Positions 14,417 through 23,114 of a stretch of DNA of 33,707 nt are shown here, one piece after another. The notes below the pieces were generated by a model. It was not told where the DNA came from. It saw only the letters and a list, made by a program, of their open reading frames with translations, and did not search any database. Each line of letters starts with the position of its first letter. Position 1 is the stretch's first letter. A program made the translations under genes and the position numbers. Source of the DNA: Lachnospiraceae bacterium (GTDB taxonomy: Bacteria; Bacillota; Clostridia; Lachnospirales; Lachnospiraceae); the NCBI GenBank assembly GCA_021772075.1, contig JAETNQ010000038.1, forward strand, positions 1-33,707. Direction: 5' to 3'.

Positions 14417-14700
14417 CCGAAATAGCGGTTTATCCGCTATCAAGACAGGTCGGCAACCTGTTTTCTGACGAGGGCAAGCCAATAGCCGTAGCAGGGATAG
14501 AGTGAAAAAATAGCAGCGGGCACACCAAGCTAGAGAGTGTGTAGACGGTCAACAAGTTTTTAGCAATTTTTTAAGGGGAAAAATTGCAACGCCTATCACA
14601 AATGCCGGGAAAGGCGGTTGGATTCCATGACAAGGGGACCACCGAAGCGAAAGGGCGATTGCACATTTTATAGAGTGCAAGCCTTGGGGATTGTATAAAG
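14417..14700 (+). ncRNA. Candidate structured RNA in a 315-base gene-free stretch
   Basis: No credible gene between 14416 and 14732. Consecutive hairpins are visible: ATAGCGG/CCGCTAT (14422-14440), AAGACAGGT/ACCTGTTTT (14442-14464), CACAC/GTGTG (14521-14541), GCAATTTTT/AAAAATTGC (14563-14587, perfect 9 bp), TTGCAC/GTGCAA (14659-14680). The stretch lies in the transcribed direction between two short genes. It matches no tRNA or riboswitch I know. It could be a phage ncRNA or an origin region. Confidence 0.45.
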
Positions 14701-14731
14701 TGTGCAAACACACCTAAAGGAGGATAAGACA

Positions 14732-15061
14732 TTGATTAAAGGGAATACGGTAAAAATGCGTGTGGAGGATATGCCGTTTTACCATAGGAGAGGGGCAGAA
14801 AACGGAAATACCTATGTTTCTTTCGGGAAAGTAAAAAGGGGCGGTAATGAGCCGTATTGTTATACGCAGGAAAAACAGTGTGCAGGGCATATATGCCGTG
14901 TGCTGACCCCGGAAAAGGTCATAGATAAGGCGGTTGTTATCCGTGAGGACGGCACGGTATGGGATATATGGTTAAGCAACTTTGAATCTTGGGAACTGAT
15001 AGAGATTGTAAAGGAGGGCGGAAATGGCAGCAGGAAAAGCGGAAATGACGCAGGAGGATAA
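14732..15061 (+). CDS. Hypothetical protein
   Basis: 109 residues from TTG 14732, selected because AAAGGAGG lies at 14716-14723; an upstream in-frame ATG at 14702 overlaps the end of the structured stretch. Cysteines near residue 45 (PYCYTQEKQCAGHICRV) may bind metal. Overlaps the next gene by 38 bases. Function unknown. Confidence 0.5.
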   Translation: MIKGNTVKMRVEDMPFYHRRGAENGNTYVSFGKVKRGGNEPYCYTQEKQCAGHICRVLTPEKVIDKAVVIREDGTVWDIWLSNFESWELIEIVKEGGNGSRKSGNDAGG

Positions 15062-15293
15062 AACGTATTTCAAAAATGGGGTAAAGACCCTATGCGGTAC
15101 GGAATTGATTCTTGCAACCAAGGTTATCAATGACCCGGATATAAAAAAGATATTCACGCAAGGCGACCTTGATTTTATGAATAAGGAGTTAGGCAGACGG
15201 GCAGGGGCGATATTTGCAGGGATATTAAGGGGATTTAAGAAAAAAGACTTTGCGGAAGTGCAGAAAATATTAACAGGAGGTAAGGAAGCATGA
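15024..15293 (+). CDS. Hypothetical protein upstream of ParA
   Basis: 89 residues from ATG 15024, beginning MAAGKAEMTQEDKTYFKNG. It overlaps the ParA start by four bases, so translation is coupled. A helical, slightly basic protein. It could be a small regulator of the partition operon; no direct evidence. Confidence 0.5.
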   Translation: MAAGKAEMTQEDKTYFKNGVKTLCGTELILATKVINDPDIKKIFTQGDLDFMNKELGRRAGAIFAGILRGFKKKDFAEVQKILTGGKEA

Positions 15294-16042
15294 AAACTAT
15301 TGCAGTTATCAACATGAAAGGCGGATGTGCAAAGACCACGACAACGGTAAATATGGCTCATATCTTAGCCAAGGACTACGGTAAAAAGGTATTGGTTATT
15401 GACAATGACAAGCAGGGCAATCTTTCCAAGGCTTGCGGTGTATGGAGTTATGAGAAGCCGAGCCTTGCGGATATTCTGACAGGGCAGCAGGACATAGAAT
15501 CCGTGACGCAGGAAACGAACACGGAGCGGTTAAAGGCGATTCCTGCAAATATGCACCTTTTGACCGCTAACCTCATGGTAATTAAGGACGAGGAACGGCA
15601 GCAGGCAACCATATTAGCCGAGGAATTGGAAAAAGTAAAGGGCGAGTACGACTATTGCATTATTGATTGTCCGCCGGATATAAATATTTCCGTTATCAAC
15701 GCCCTTGTGGCAGCGGACGAGGTTATTATACCGATTAAGATTGATGGGTACGCCTTTGACGGCATGGACGAACTGGAAGAGCAGATAAACAACGCCAAGC
15801 AGCTTAACCCGAAACTGAAATTGAGGGGTTGCCTTGTGACAATGTTCTATAACCGTGACGTATGTAGGCAGGGGGAGGAATGGTTGCAGAATCAGCGTTA
15901 CCCGGTATTTAAAACGCATATCCGCAGGACGGAAAAGGCGGACGAGGTTACTTTTACAAATGAAAGCCTTATGGAGTATTCCCCACGTTCCGGGGCCGCA
16001 AGGGATTACAAGGCGTTTGTGCGTGAGTATATGGAGGTATAG
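15290..16042 (+). CDS. parA: ParA/Soj-type partition ATPase
   Basis: 250 residues. It starts MKTIAVINMKGGCAKTTTTV: the deviant Walker A motif with the signature Lys10 and P-loop Lys15. DYCIIDCPPD near 120-129 is the Walker A' / B segment, and VIPIKIDGYAFDGM and LRGCLVTMFYNR follow as in other ParA proteins. With ParB at 17084 it forms a DNA segregation pair, which in plasmids and plasmid-like phages keeps the replicon in daughter cells. Three small genes separate the two. Confidence 0.88.
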   Translation: MKTIAVINMKGGCAKTTTTVNMAHILAKDYGKKVLVIDNDKQGNLSKACGVWSYEKPSLADILTGQQDIESVTQETNTERLKAIPANMHLLTANLMVIKDEERQQATILAEELEKVKGEYDYCIIDCPPDINISVINALVAADEVIIPIKIDGYAFDGMDELEEQINNAKQLNPKLKLRGCLVTMFYNRDVCRQGEEWLQNQRYPVFKTHIRRTEKADEVTFTNESLMEYSPRSGAARDYKAFVREYMEV

Positions 16043-16043
16043 C

Positions 16044-16253
16044 ATGGGAGGGTACAAAAATACAGAGGGATACCCCGACCCGACCGCAGGAATGGCGATA
16101 CATGAGGTACAGAAAGAGGAAAGGCGGAAAGAGCATAACGAAGCCGTGAGTACGCTTATCACAATGCTAAAGCAGATAATCAGTCTTGCCGGGTTTGAGT
16201 TGGTCGGGCGTATCGTCTTAAAGGATAAAGAAACAGGAAAGGAGTACAGGTAA
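16044..16253 (+). CDS. Small hypothetical protein
   Basis: 69 residues from ATG 16044 with GGAGGT just upstream in the end of parA. Starts MGGYKNTEGYPDPTAGMA; the rest is a charged helix followed by LAGFELVGRIVLKDKETG. Its stop overlaps the next ATG (TAATG). Lies within the parA-parB segment. Confidence 0.5.
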   Translation: MGGYKNTEGYPDPTAGMAIHEVQKEERRKEHNEAVSTLITMLKQIISLAGFELVGRIVLKDKETGKEYR

Positions 16254-16708
16254 TGCTTGTAAATTTAAAGGATTTAAAGAAACCCGAAGAGCAGAGGGCG
16301 GAACTTAAAAAGAGTATCTACCGTGCAAAGGGGCAGATAGGGAAGCAGACGGAAAACCTCAAAGAGTTATTCGAGTTGATAAAGAAACGCCCGGACCTGC
16401 CAATAGTAGCAATGGTAGATAGCGAGATTGTGGCAGATGATGGTTGCTGCTATTGGATGGGGAGTTGGGGAAGTTGTCTTATTGATAAATATATCGTGCA
16501 TGAGGATTACGGTGTTATCTTCTACGAAGAGGGAAAACCCGATACGGTGGATATTTTTGAAAAGTATTTTGATTATGCGGAATGTGGAATAGATGAAGAG
16601 TTGCCGGACGAGGAAGCCTTACCGCTAATGAGGGAAAAGGTTGATTCCTTGGATTGGAAAGAAGCAATTATAGTATATATCCAAGTGCCGGACGCTGAAA
16701 TTTGTTAG
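16253..16708 (+). CDS. Hypothetical acidic protein
   Basis: 151 residues. The N-terminal 45 residues look like a coiled helix (RAELKKSIYRAKGQIGKQ); the rest is acidic and beta-rich (YGVIFYEEGKPDTVDIFEKY). No known domain is recognised. Coupled to the gene before it. Confidence 0.5.
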   Translation: MLVNLKDLKKPEEQRAELKKSIYRAKGQIGKQTENLKELFELIKKRPDLPIVAMVDSEIVADDGCCYWMGSWGSCLIDKYIVHEDYGVIFYEEGKPDTVDIFEKYFDYAECGIDEELPDEEALPLMREKVDSLDWKEAIIVYIQVPDAEIC

Positions 16709-16718
16709 GAGGGAGAGT

Positions 16719-17072
16719 ATGGAGCGTAGACCTATTATCATGGTTGACACAAGCAATATGCCTACATTTTGCAGGAATCATTGTTGTAACGGAGATTGCA
16801 GCAGGCATATTTCTAAGGGTATGGCATATATGGGACCCTGCAAGTTTTCTTTACTGAAAGATACCGAGGATTGCGAGGGGCACATATCAAGACGGCAGCA
16901 GGCGTTAGAGAAATGCGAGTTATGCGGTAAGCCGTGCCGGGACCGTATCACGATAAAGAACAGAATAAACGGTAACGAATTAAAGGTATGCCGTAAGTGC
17001 GTAAAGAAGTTTGATATTAAGCAGGAAAATAGTAATGTGACCGATTCGGACACGGAGAAAAAAGGAAAGTGA
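16719..17072 (+). CDS. Cysteine-rich, probably zinc-binding protein
   Basis: 117 residues with GGAGGGAG upstream. Twelve cysteines: FCRNHCCNGDC at the N-terminus and a double knuckle CELCGKPC ... VCRKC near residues 66-95. Probably two zinc sites. The last residues (VTDSDTEKK) come from the second copy of the 17-base near-palindrome. It sits directly before parB. Confidence 0.55.
   Translation: MERRPIIMVDTSNMPTFCRNHCCNGDCSRHISKGMAYMGPCKFSLLKDTEDCEGHISRRQQALEKCELCGKPCRDRITIKNRINGNELKVCRKCVKKFDIKQENSNVTDSDTEKKGK
17037..17053. repeat. 17-base near-palindrome, copy 2
   Basis: GTGACCGATTCGGACAC, identical to the copy at 32100; 31 bases upstream of the parB start. Confidence 0.65.
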
Positions 17073-17083
17073 GGTAATGGAGA

Positions 17084-18556
17084 ATGGCAGGGTTTGACCT
17101 TAATAGTTTACTGAACGGAAAGAGCAAAGGGGCAGCAGGACAGAAGCAGGAAACAGCGGTAGCAGGGCAGGGACCGGCAGAGGGGCAGGAAAACAGTTTT
17201 GAGGTTGTAATGCTTGATGTAGAGGATTTAATGCCGAGTAAGGATAATTTCTACACAACCGAGGGAATAAACGAGTTGGCGGACGCTATCGAGTTGTCGG
17301 GCGGTATCGAGCAGAATTTGGTTGTCAAGCCGGAAGCACATGGAAAGTATGAGGTTATCGCAGGACACCGCCGGAGATTGGCAGCGTTAAAACTGATAGG
17401 GGAGGGCAAGGAAGAGTATAGAAAAGTGCCGTGCCGTATCAAGCATGAATCCGACACCATAAAGGATAAGTTAAGCCTTATTCTTACAAATGCCACCGCA
17501 AGGGAATTGACCGATTGGGAAAAGGTGCAGCAGGCAAAGCAGTTAAAGGAACTTCTTACCGAGTATAAAAAGGCGTTGGCGGAAGAAAACAAGGATAAGC
17601 CGAAAGAAGAGCGGGTAAGAATGGGGCGTATCCGTGAAATCGTGGCTCAAATGCTTAACACGTCCACTACGCAGATTGGCAGAATGGAAGCCATAGAAAA
17701 CAACTTATCCCCGGAATTTAAGCAGGAGTTGGAAAAGGGTAATATCGGCATTTCTACCGCCCATGAACTTAGCAGGCTTGACGGGGAGGGGCAGGCAAAA
17801 GCCTATCAGCAGTACGAGGAAAAAGGGGAAATGCACATTAAGGACGTGAAGCAGGAGCAGAAAGCAGAAATCACGGACGAACAGGTAGAGCGTGTGCAAA
17901 TGGCGATTAAGGACGCTATAAAAGGGGAAGCCAACCGGGATATTTTTAAGGTAAAGGATAAGCTGGAGGGAATAGAAAAAATGCTTAGAAAGCATTTTGA
18001 AAGGACTTTCAAAGGCTCAAAAATCAACTTGGAGGACGGCAGGCACTTTGTATACAGATTTGCAGCAGAGGGAATAACGATTATCAATGAGGAATGGCAG
18101 AATTATTTAATTGAATACGCCGACCTTGCAGGGATTGTAGCGTTGATGATTGAAAACGGCGATTTGGTTTATGACGATTCCCCGGAAGAGATACAGGAGG
18201 AAGCAGAGGAAGAAACCGAGGAAGCGTTTAACGGAATGAATGAGCCAACGGCAGCAGTTGACCCGCAGGAGGAAGAAAAACCTTTGCCGAGACAGCAGGA
18301 TATGAGTGATTACCCGGATTATGTGCCGGAGGTACAGGAAAAGGGATTAAGTTTCACGGAATGGATTGCCAAAAAGTACGGCATGGGTCAATATACGCTT
18401 ATCGGAAAGGAGGTTAGGGCGGTAGTAGCGTCCGCACTGGAAGCAAACAAAGGGAATATGCCTTGTCCGGCAGAGTGGGAAAACAAAGTAACCAACGCTT
18501 TATCTGTTTGGGTATCGGGCAAGACAAAAGAGTATCAGCAGTATTTACAGAGTTAG
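17084..18556 (+). CDS. parB: ParB-family partition protein, long form
   Basis: 490 residues, against about 280-300 for a usual ParB. Residues 40-125 form the ParB N-terminal domain with the CTP-binding GHRRR motif (94-98, VIAGHRRRLAALKLIGEG). Residues about 170-230 carry a helix-turn-helix for site binding (MLNTSTTQIGRMEAIENN, GISTAHELSRL). The extra C-terminal 230 residues are acidic in the middle and end in a helical segment (YTLIGKEVRAVVASALEAN) of unknown role. It partners ParA (15290). A parS consensus of the usual chromosomal type was not seen; the repeated palindromes are candidate sites. Confidence 0.85.
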   Translation: MAGFDLNSLLNGKSKGAAGQKQETAVAGQGPAEGQENSFEVVMLDVEDLMPSKDNFYTTEGINELADAIELSGGIEQNLVVKPEAHGKYEVIAGHRRRLAALKLIGEGKEEYRKVPCRIKHESDTIKDKLSLILTNATARELTDWEKVQQAKQLKELLTEYKKALAEENKDKPKEERVRMGRIREIVAQMLNTSTTQIGRMEAIENNLSPEFKQELEKGNIGISTAHELSRLDGEGQAKAYQQYEEKGEMHIKDVKQEQKAEITDEQVERVQMAIKDAIKGEANRDIFKVKDKLEGIEKMLRKHFERTFKGSKINLEDGRHFVYRFAAEGITIINEEWQNYLIEYADLAGIVALMIENGDLVYDDSPEEIQEEAEEETEEAFNGMNEPTAAVDPQEEEKPLPRQQDMSDYPDYVPEVQEKGLSFTEWIAKKYGMGQYTLIGKEVRAVVASALEANKGNMPCPAEWENKVTNALSVWVSGKTKEYQQYLQS

Positions 18557-18566
18557 GAGGTGCAGT

Positions 18567-18902
18567 ATGGACCGTATCGAATGTAGGGAGGGAATCATAT
18601 ATTACGGTGGCAGCAGGGCAGGAACGGCGTTAGAAACAGCTATATTTACTCTGTCTGCCATAGGCAGTAAAACAGTAAGTGAAACGTGCGATTTACTGAA
18701 TCAGTTAATGCAATCCTTTGATGATACATTGGCAAGCCTAAAAGACCTTGCGGAGGAAATAGGCGAATTGTTGGAGGTATCACAAGATATTTGCGAATCC
18801 TGCAAGAGCAGGAGGACACGGCACGGCAGCAGGATTAAGGCAGGAAAGCCAAGAAAAGCGGTAGCAAGTATCAAATGGCATGAGAAATACAGACCGCCAT
18901 AA
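18567..18902 (+). CDS. Hypothetical protein
   Basis: 111 residues with AGGAGGT upstream. Middle part helical (LLNQLMQSFDDTLASLKDLAEE is one amphipathic run), end basic and proline-ended. Two cysteines (CESCKSRR) may be part of a metal site. No family. Between parB and the late regulator. Confidence 0.5.
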   Translation: MDRIECREGIIYYGGSRAGTALETAIFTLSAIGSKTVSETCDLLNQLMQSFDDTLASLKDLAEEIGELLEVSQDICESCKSRRTRHGSRIKAGKPRKAVASIKWHEKYRPP

Positions 18903-18920
18903 AAGAAAGGATATGCAATT

Positions 18921-19400
18921 ATGAAAAATTTGGAAGTGGAAGCAATCTTAAAGTTTTACAGATATGTTGACCTTGATATAAAGGTGGCGAGTGAGTGGCT
19001 AGAGCAGTACGAAGCCGGGTATAATCCGCTTGGGGCCGTTGTCTATGACGGTATGCCCCACGGTAGCACTCTATCCGATTCCACGGCTCTACTTGCCGTC
19101 AAATTGGCGGAAGCTGACACAAGGGAGAGTATCGACACTCTGAAAAAGAGGATTAAGGAGTTGAAAAAACTTAGGACGGAGATTTTCAAGGAAATTTCAG
19201 CACTTACGCCGATACATAAAACCATTATCAGCGGATTCTACATAAAAGGTCAAAAATGGGAACGCATAGCGGAACAAATTAGTTACAGTGTAAGGCAGAG
19301 TAAAAATATAAGGTGCGTTGCCTTGGAAGCCTTGGGCGGAAAATTTGCGAGGAATAGGAATATTTCACGAAGCAAAATTATAGGCGAAATCACGAAATAA
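18921..19400 (+). CDS. Sigma-70-region-4/ArpU-like late transcription regulator
   Basis: 159 residues. The C-terminal third has a helix-turn-helix of the sigma region 4 kind: LTPIHKTIISGFYIKGQ, then WERIAEQISYSVRQSKNIR. Proteins of this size and position, directly before the terminase genes, drive late gene expression in many Firmicutes phages (ArpU, RinA, DUF1492 types). A repeated TTGCCCG element begins 3 bases after its stop (19403) and is the likely target. Confidence 0.7.
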   Translation: MKNLEVEAILKFYRYVDLDIKVASEWLEQYEAGYNPLGAVVYDGMPHGSTLSDSTALLAVKLAEADTRESIDTLKKRIKELKKLRTEIFKEISALTPIHKTIISGFYIKGQKWERIAEQISYSVRQSKNIRCVALEALGGKFARNRNISRSKIIGEITK

Positions 19401-19402
19401 AA

Positions 19403-19438
19403 TTTGCCCGCCATTGCCCGATTTTTTGTGATATAATG
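19403..19438 (+). promoter_or_regulatory. Late-promoter-like element, copy 1
   Basis: TTTGCCCGCCATTGCCCG followed by an AT-rich stretch ending TATAAT. TTGCCCG is repeated directly with a 10-base period, which is one helical turn. A near copy (33 of 36 bases) is at 23789. Spacing to the -10 box does not fit a plain sigma-A promoter, so an activator or alternative sigma is likely. Confidence 0.65.
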
Positions 19439-19457
19439 CAAAAGTAAAATACCGCAG

Positions 19458-19494
19458 GGGCAGCAGGGATAAAGTTAAAATCCCGCTGCCCTTT
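19458..19494 (+). terminator. Hairpin just downstream of late element 1
   Basis: GGGCAGCAGGGA and TCCCGCTGCCC pair with one bulged A around an AT loop, then TTTG. It is about 20 bases into the expected late transcript and could be an attenuator or leader hairpin. The T-run is short, so full termination is doubtful. Confidence 0.45.
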
Positions 19495-19586
19495 GACGTT
19501 GCATTTTTGAAATTCTGAAAAAATGTGATGATTCCGAGGGAATGGAACGGCGGAAAATGGAGAAACAAACGAAAGGAGGTTTTGCC

Positions 19587-20393
19587 GTGGCACGAAAAAA
19601 GGACGAAAACCGGGAAAAGGCAAAGCAGCTTTTTTTAGATTCCGAGGGGTTAATGAGCAACCCGGAAATAGCGGAAGCCTTGGGCGTGGATTCTGCCAAG
19701 GTCCGCAAATGGAAGTGTATAGACAAGTGGAAAGAAGCACTTGAAAACAAGCCGAAGAAAAAGGGCGGACAGAAAGGCAACCAAAACGCCAAGGGCCACG
19801 GGGCCCCGCCGAGGAATAAAAACGCAGAAACCCACGGGGCATATTCCACGGTCTATTTTGACGAATTGACGGAGGAAGAAAAGACCCTCATAGAATCCGT
19901 TACCCTTGATACGGCGGATAATATGTTAAGGGAATTGCAGACCCTTATAGCCAAGGAAAACGACCTAAAGAAGCGTATAAACAGCCTTAATAATGACGAT
20001 ACAGGGCAGCTATACACGGATAAGGTCGTGGAAATGCGTACCCCGAAAAAGGCGGATAATGAGGACAGCGACCCATACGGGGAGTATGCAGGGGGCGAGG
20101 GAGAGGGAAAGAAGCCTGCCCTTGATGTGGCTATGGAAACCACCATAAAATCGTCTGCCTTTGAAAGGGCAATGAAATTAGAAGCAGAACTAAACAAGAT
20201 ACACGGACGCATTATAAAGCTATTGGATTCCATTAAGTCCTATGAGTTGGAGCAACGCCGTATCTCACTGGAAGAGAAGCGGTACGCACTGATGAAGCAG
20301 AAACTAAAGGGAGAGTATGAGGTAGACCCGGACACGGGGGAGATAGACGACACATACACCGAGGACGAAGAGGGATTAAGCGATACAGAATAA
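19587..20393 (+). CDS. Terminase small subunit (YqaS/P27-like)
   Basis: 268 residues from GTG 19587 with AAAGGAGG upstream; an in-frame ATG at 19542 lacks one. Helix-turn-helix at the start (MSNPEIAEALGVDSAKVRKW), then a basic Gly/Lys-rich stretch (KKKGGQKGNQNAKGHGAP) typical of phage small terminases, a coiled central domain, and an acidic end. The small subunit selects the viral DNA for packaging. A second small-subunit-like gene follows at 20554, so the assignment of roles is uncertain. Confidence 0.7.
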   Translation: MARKKDENREKAKQLFLDSEGLMSNPEIAEALGVDSAKVRKWKCIDKWKEALENKPKKKGGQKGNQNAKGHGAPPRNKNAETHGAYSTVYFDELTEEEKTLIESVTLDTADNMLRELQTLIAKENDLKKRINSLNNDDTGQLYTDKVVEMRTPKKADNEDSDPYGEYAGGEGEGKKPALDVAMETTIKSSAFERAMKLEAELNKIHGRIIKLLDSIKSYELEQRRISLEEKRYALMKQKLKGEYEVDPDTGEIDDTYTEDEEGLSDTE

Positions 20394-20553
20394 TCAGCAG
20401 GAAAGAAGCAACGCCGGGGCAGCAGGCGGAGGGCAAAAGGTACTGTGACGGGGCGGAAAGCCTTGCGGGTGCCGTGACCCCAAGACTTGCCTAGATTCCG
20501 GGCGGAAAAATCGGCTTCCAAAATTCCGGAAATTTTTTTAAGGGGGTAGGATT

Positions 20554-21048
20554 TTGAAACTCTATGATAAAAATGCGGTGGCAAAATTCCTAGATATGAC
20601 CCCTAAGAATGTGCAGAGGTTGACGGAAAAGGGAATCTTGCAGACCAAGCAGGGCGGTTTGTATTCATTGACGGAAGCGACCCACGCTTACATAAAGTAT
20701 TTGAGGGACCGCAACCCGGAGAATGAAGAAAATATAGACCTTAACGAAGAGCGGGCGAAGCTGACAAAGGCAAAAAGGCTTAATGAGGAATTGGACTTGT
20801 CGGTAAAAAAAGGGGAGTTGCACAAGGCGGAGGACATAGAAAAAATAATGTCCGCCACTCTGATAAATTTTAAAAGCCGTTTAAGTGCGATTCCGGCAGA
20901 GGAAGCCGAGAAGTTGGCGACCATGACAGACAAGGCGAAAATCTTTGTATACCTCAACGGCAGGATAAAGGAAGCGTTAGCCGAGTTGTCAAATTTTGAG
21001 GAAGTTTTTAAGGAGGAAATAAAAGAAGATGAAGAGGGAAACGATTGA
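20554..21048 (+). CDS. Nu1-like terminase small subunit
   Basis: 164 residues from TTG 20554. The N-terminal winged helix (DKNAVAKFLDMTPKNVQRLT, EKGILQTKQGGLYSL) and the helical rest resemble lambda Nu1-type small terminases, which pair with the gpA-type large subunit found next. It overlaps that gene by 20 bases. Because Nu1 and GpA are natural partners, this is the stronger candidate for the packaging recognition subunit. Confidence 0.7.
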   Translation: MKLYDKNAVAKFLDMTPKNVQRLTEKGILQTKQGGLYSLTEATHAYIKYLRDRNPENEENIDLNEERAKLTKAKRLNEELDLSVKKGELHKAEDIEKIMSATLINFKSRLSAIPAEEAEKLATMTDKAKIFVYLNGRIKEALAELSNFEEVFKEEIKEDEEGND

Positions 21049-22876
21049 CCTTTTCAATCGGATATTTAAGGTATTAGAGCCACCGCCCGACCTTACATTA
21101 TCCCAATGGGCGGACAAATACCGCCGTCTTTCCTCTGAATCCGGCAGCAAGGGCGGGCGTTGGGATACATCAAAAGCACCGTGGCAGCGGGAAATCATGG
21201 ACGCTATAACCGATATATCCATTGAAAAGGTCGTGGTAATGAGTGCTGCACAAATGGGGAAAACAGACGCTTTTCTGCTTAATACCATAGGTTATTATAT
21301 GCACTATGACCCTTGCACAATGCTATGTATGCAGCCGACATTATCGCTTGCGGAAACCATGAGCAAAGATAGGCTTATGCCAATGGTAAGGGATACCCCG
21401 GCTTTAAGGGATAAGATAAACGAGAAGAGCAGGACGAGCGGAAACACGATATTTAAAAAGGCATTTCCCGGCGGACGTATCACAATGACCGGGGCAAATT
21501 CCCCGACAGAACTTAGAAGCCGTCCTATCCGTGTTCTGCTTGCGGACGAAATAGACGCATACCCGCCGACAGCAGGGGCGGAGGGGGACCCTCTGATACT
21601 TGCGGGGAAGCGTTTAACGACATATTGGAATCGTAAGGAGGTAGACACAAGCACCCCTACCATAAAAGGCGTATCCCGTATTGAAATGGAGTATGAACAT
21701 TCCACAATGGAGGAATGGAATGTACCTTGTCCGAGTTGCGGGGAGTTGCAGCCGTTGGAATGGGGAAACCTTACATACACGGTTGACGCAGACGGGGAGG
21801 TACAAAGCATTACATACGCTTGTGCAAAGTGCGGTTGCATCCATTCCGAAATTGAATGGAAAGACCATTTTAACGAGGGGAAATATGTAGCCAAGTACCC
21901 TAACCGAAAAGTGAGGGGTTTTCATTTCAATTCTTTAGCGTCTACGTTCTTTGGTTGGGAAAAGATTGTAAAAGGATTTATCGAAGCGGACCAGGCACTA
22001 AAAAAGGGCAATGTGGAGCTGATGAAATCTTGGGTCAATACCGAGTTGGGGCAGACTTGGGAGGAAGAGGGCGAAAGTGCCAACAAAGAGGATTTGTTAA
22101 AACGGCGTGAGAAATACCGTTGCGAAGTGCCGGAAGAGGTCATAGCGATAACGGCAGGGATTGACACGCAGGACGATAGATTTGAAATTGAGGTTGTCGG
22201 TTGGGGCGTAGGGCATGAATCTTACGGAATCGTCTACAAGAGGATATATGGGGATTTGAAGCAAGCCGAGATATGGAAAAATCTTGATGAATTTCTTTTG
22301 CAGAAATTCAAGAAAGCGGACGGTACGGAATTGCGTATAATATGTGCCTGCATGGATTCCGGCGGACATTTCACAAATAAGGTTTACCGATTCTGCAAGG
22401 CACGGACAGCAAGAAAGATATTTGCCATAAAGGGAAAGGACGGCACAGACCGCCCGTATATCCCGAAGCCGTCAAAGAATAACCGAGAACAGGCGTATTT
22501 GTTCACGTTGGGGGTAGATACCGGGAAATCCCTGCTATTGCAGAGGTTACAGATTGAGGAAGAGGGACCGGGATACTGCCACTTCCCGAAAGATGAAAAC
22601 GGATATATCCGGGGGTATGACGAGGATTATTTTAAGGGGTTGACGGCGGAGAAACAGGTATTGCGGTATAAGAAAGGCAGACCGTACTTTGTTTGGGAAC
22701 TGACAGGGGAAACGAAACGTAATGAGCCTTTGGATTGCCGTAATTATGCACAGGCAGCAATAGAAATAACAGGTTTGACCCTCAAAGAGCCGTCAAAAAA
22801 GGCAGCAGGAAACAGCACACAGACACCGCCGAAGAGGGGCAGACGGCGGGGGAATAGAAGCGGAGGTATCACATAA
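21029..22876 (+). CDS. Terminase large subunit, GpA type
   Basis: 615 residues. ATPase motifs: Walker A SAAQMGKT (72-79), Walker B VLLADEID (169-176). CPSCGE and CAKCGC form a zinc ribbon in the middle, and the nuclease part begins near TAGIDTQDDRFEIEV. This is the lambda gpA arrangement, so the phage probably cuts at specific cos-type ends. The C-terminus is basic. The stop overlaps the next start by one base. Confidence 0.9.
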   Translation: MKRETIDLFNRIFKVLEPPPDLTLSQWADKYRRLSSESGSKGGRWDTSKAPWQREIMDAITDISIEKVVVMSAAQMGKTDAFLLNTIGYYMHYDPCTMLCMQPTLSLAETMSKDRLMPMVRDTPALRDKINEKSRTSGNTIFKKAFPGGRITMTGANSPTELRSRPIRVLLADEIDAYPPTAGAEGDPLILAGKRLTTYWNRKEVDTSTPTIKGVSRIEMEYEHSTMEEWNVPCPSCGELQPLEWGNLTYTVDADGEVQSITYACAKCGCIHSEIEWKDHFNEGKYVAKYPNRKVRGFHFNSLASTFFGWEKIVKGFIEADQALKKGNVELMKSWVNTELGQTWEEEGESANKEDLLKRREKYRCEVPEEVIAITAGIDTQDDRFEIEVVGWGVGHESYGIVYKRIYGDLKQAEIWKNLDEFLLQKFKKADGTELRIICACMDSGGHFTNKVYRFCKARTARKIFAIKGKDGTDRPYIPKPSKNNREQAYLFTLGVDTGKSLLLQRLQIEEEGPGYCHFPKDENGYIRGYDEDYFKGLTAEKQVLRYKKGRPYFVWELTGETKRNEPLDCRNYAQAAIEITGLTLKEPSKKAAGNSTQTPPKRGRRRGNRSGGIT

Positions 22877-23112
22877 TGGCAGCAATCACATTAGAAGTAG
22901 CAAAGAAGCACTTGGAAACGTGGCTAGAAGCCGAAACAGAGGTTGCAATCAACCAAGCCTATACAATAGGGGGTAAATCCTTTACAAGGGCGGATTTGGG
23001 CGAAATACGCAGGCAGATAGAGTATTGGAGTAATAAGGTATCTGCATTGGAGAACGTAGCCAAGAATAAGGGGAGGAACAGGGTATATAGGATTGTGCCG
23101 AGGGATTTATAA
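22876..23112 (+). CDS. Head-tail joining protein, gpW/DUF6148-like
   Basis: 78 residues: LEVAKKHLETWLEAETEVA, then YTIGGKSFTRADLGEIRRQI and a basic end. This pattern, size and place between terminase and portal fit the gpW-like proteins that seal the head and join the tail. Start overlaps the terminase stop (AATGG). A homing-endonuclease-like gene separates it from the portal. Confidence 0.75.
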   Translation: MAAITLEVAKKHLETWLEAETEVAINQAYTIGGKSFTRADLGEIRRQIEYWSNKVSALENVAKNKGRNRVYRIVPRDL

Positions 23113-23114
23113 TT

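Noticed and set aside
14417-14700. tRNA or known riboswitch
   Set aside because: No cloverleaf with conserved T-loop, and no arrangement I recognise as a known riboswitch.
20394-20553. Gene or terminator in the 160-base gap between the two small-terminase-like genes
   Set aside because: No ORF with a ribosome site and no clean stem with a T-run; the AT-rich palindrome near 20520 has no loop.
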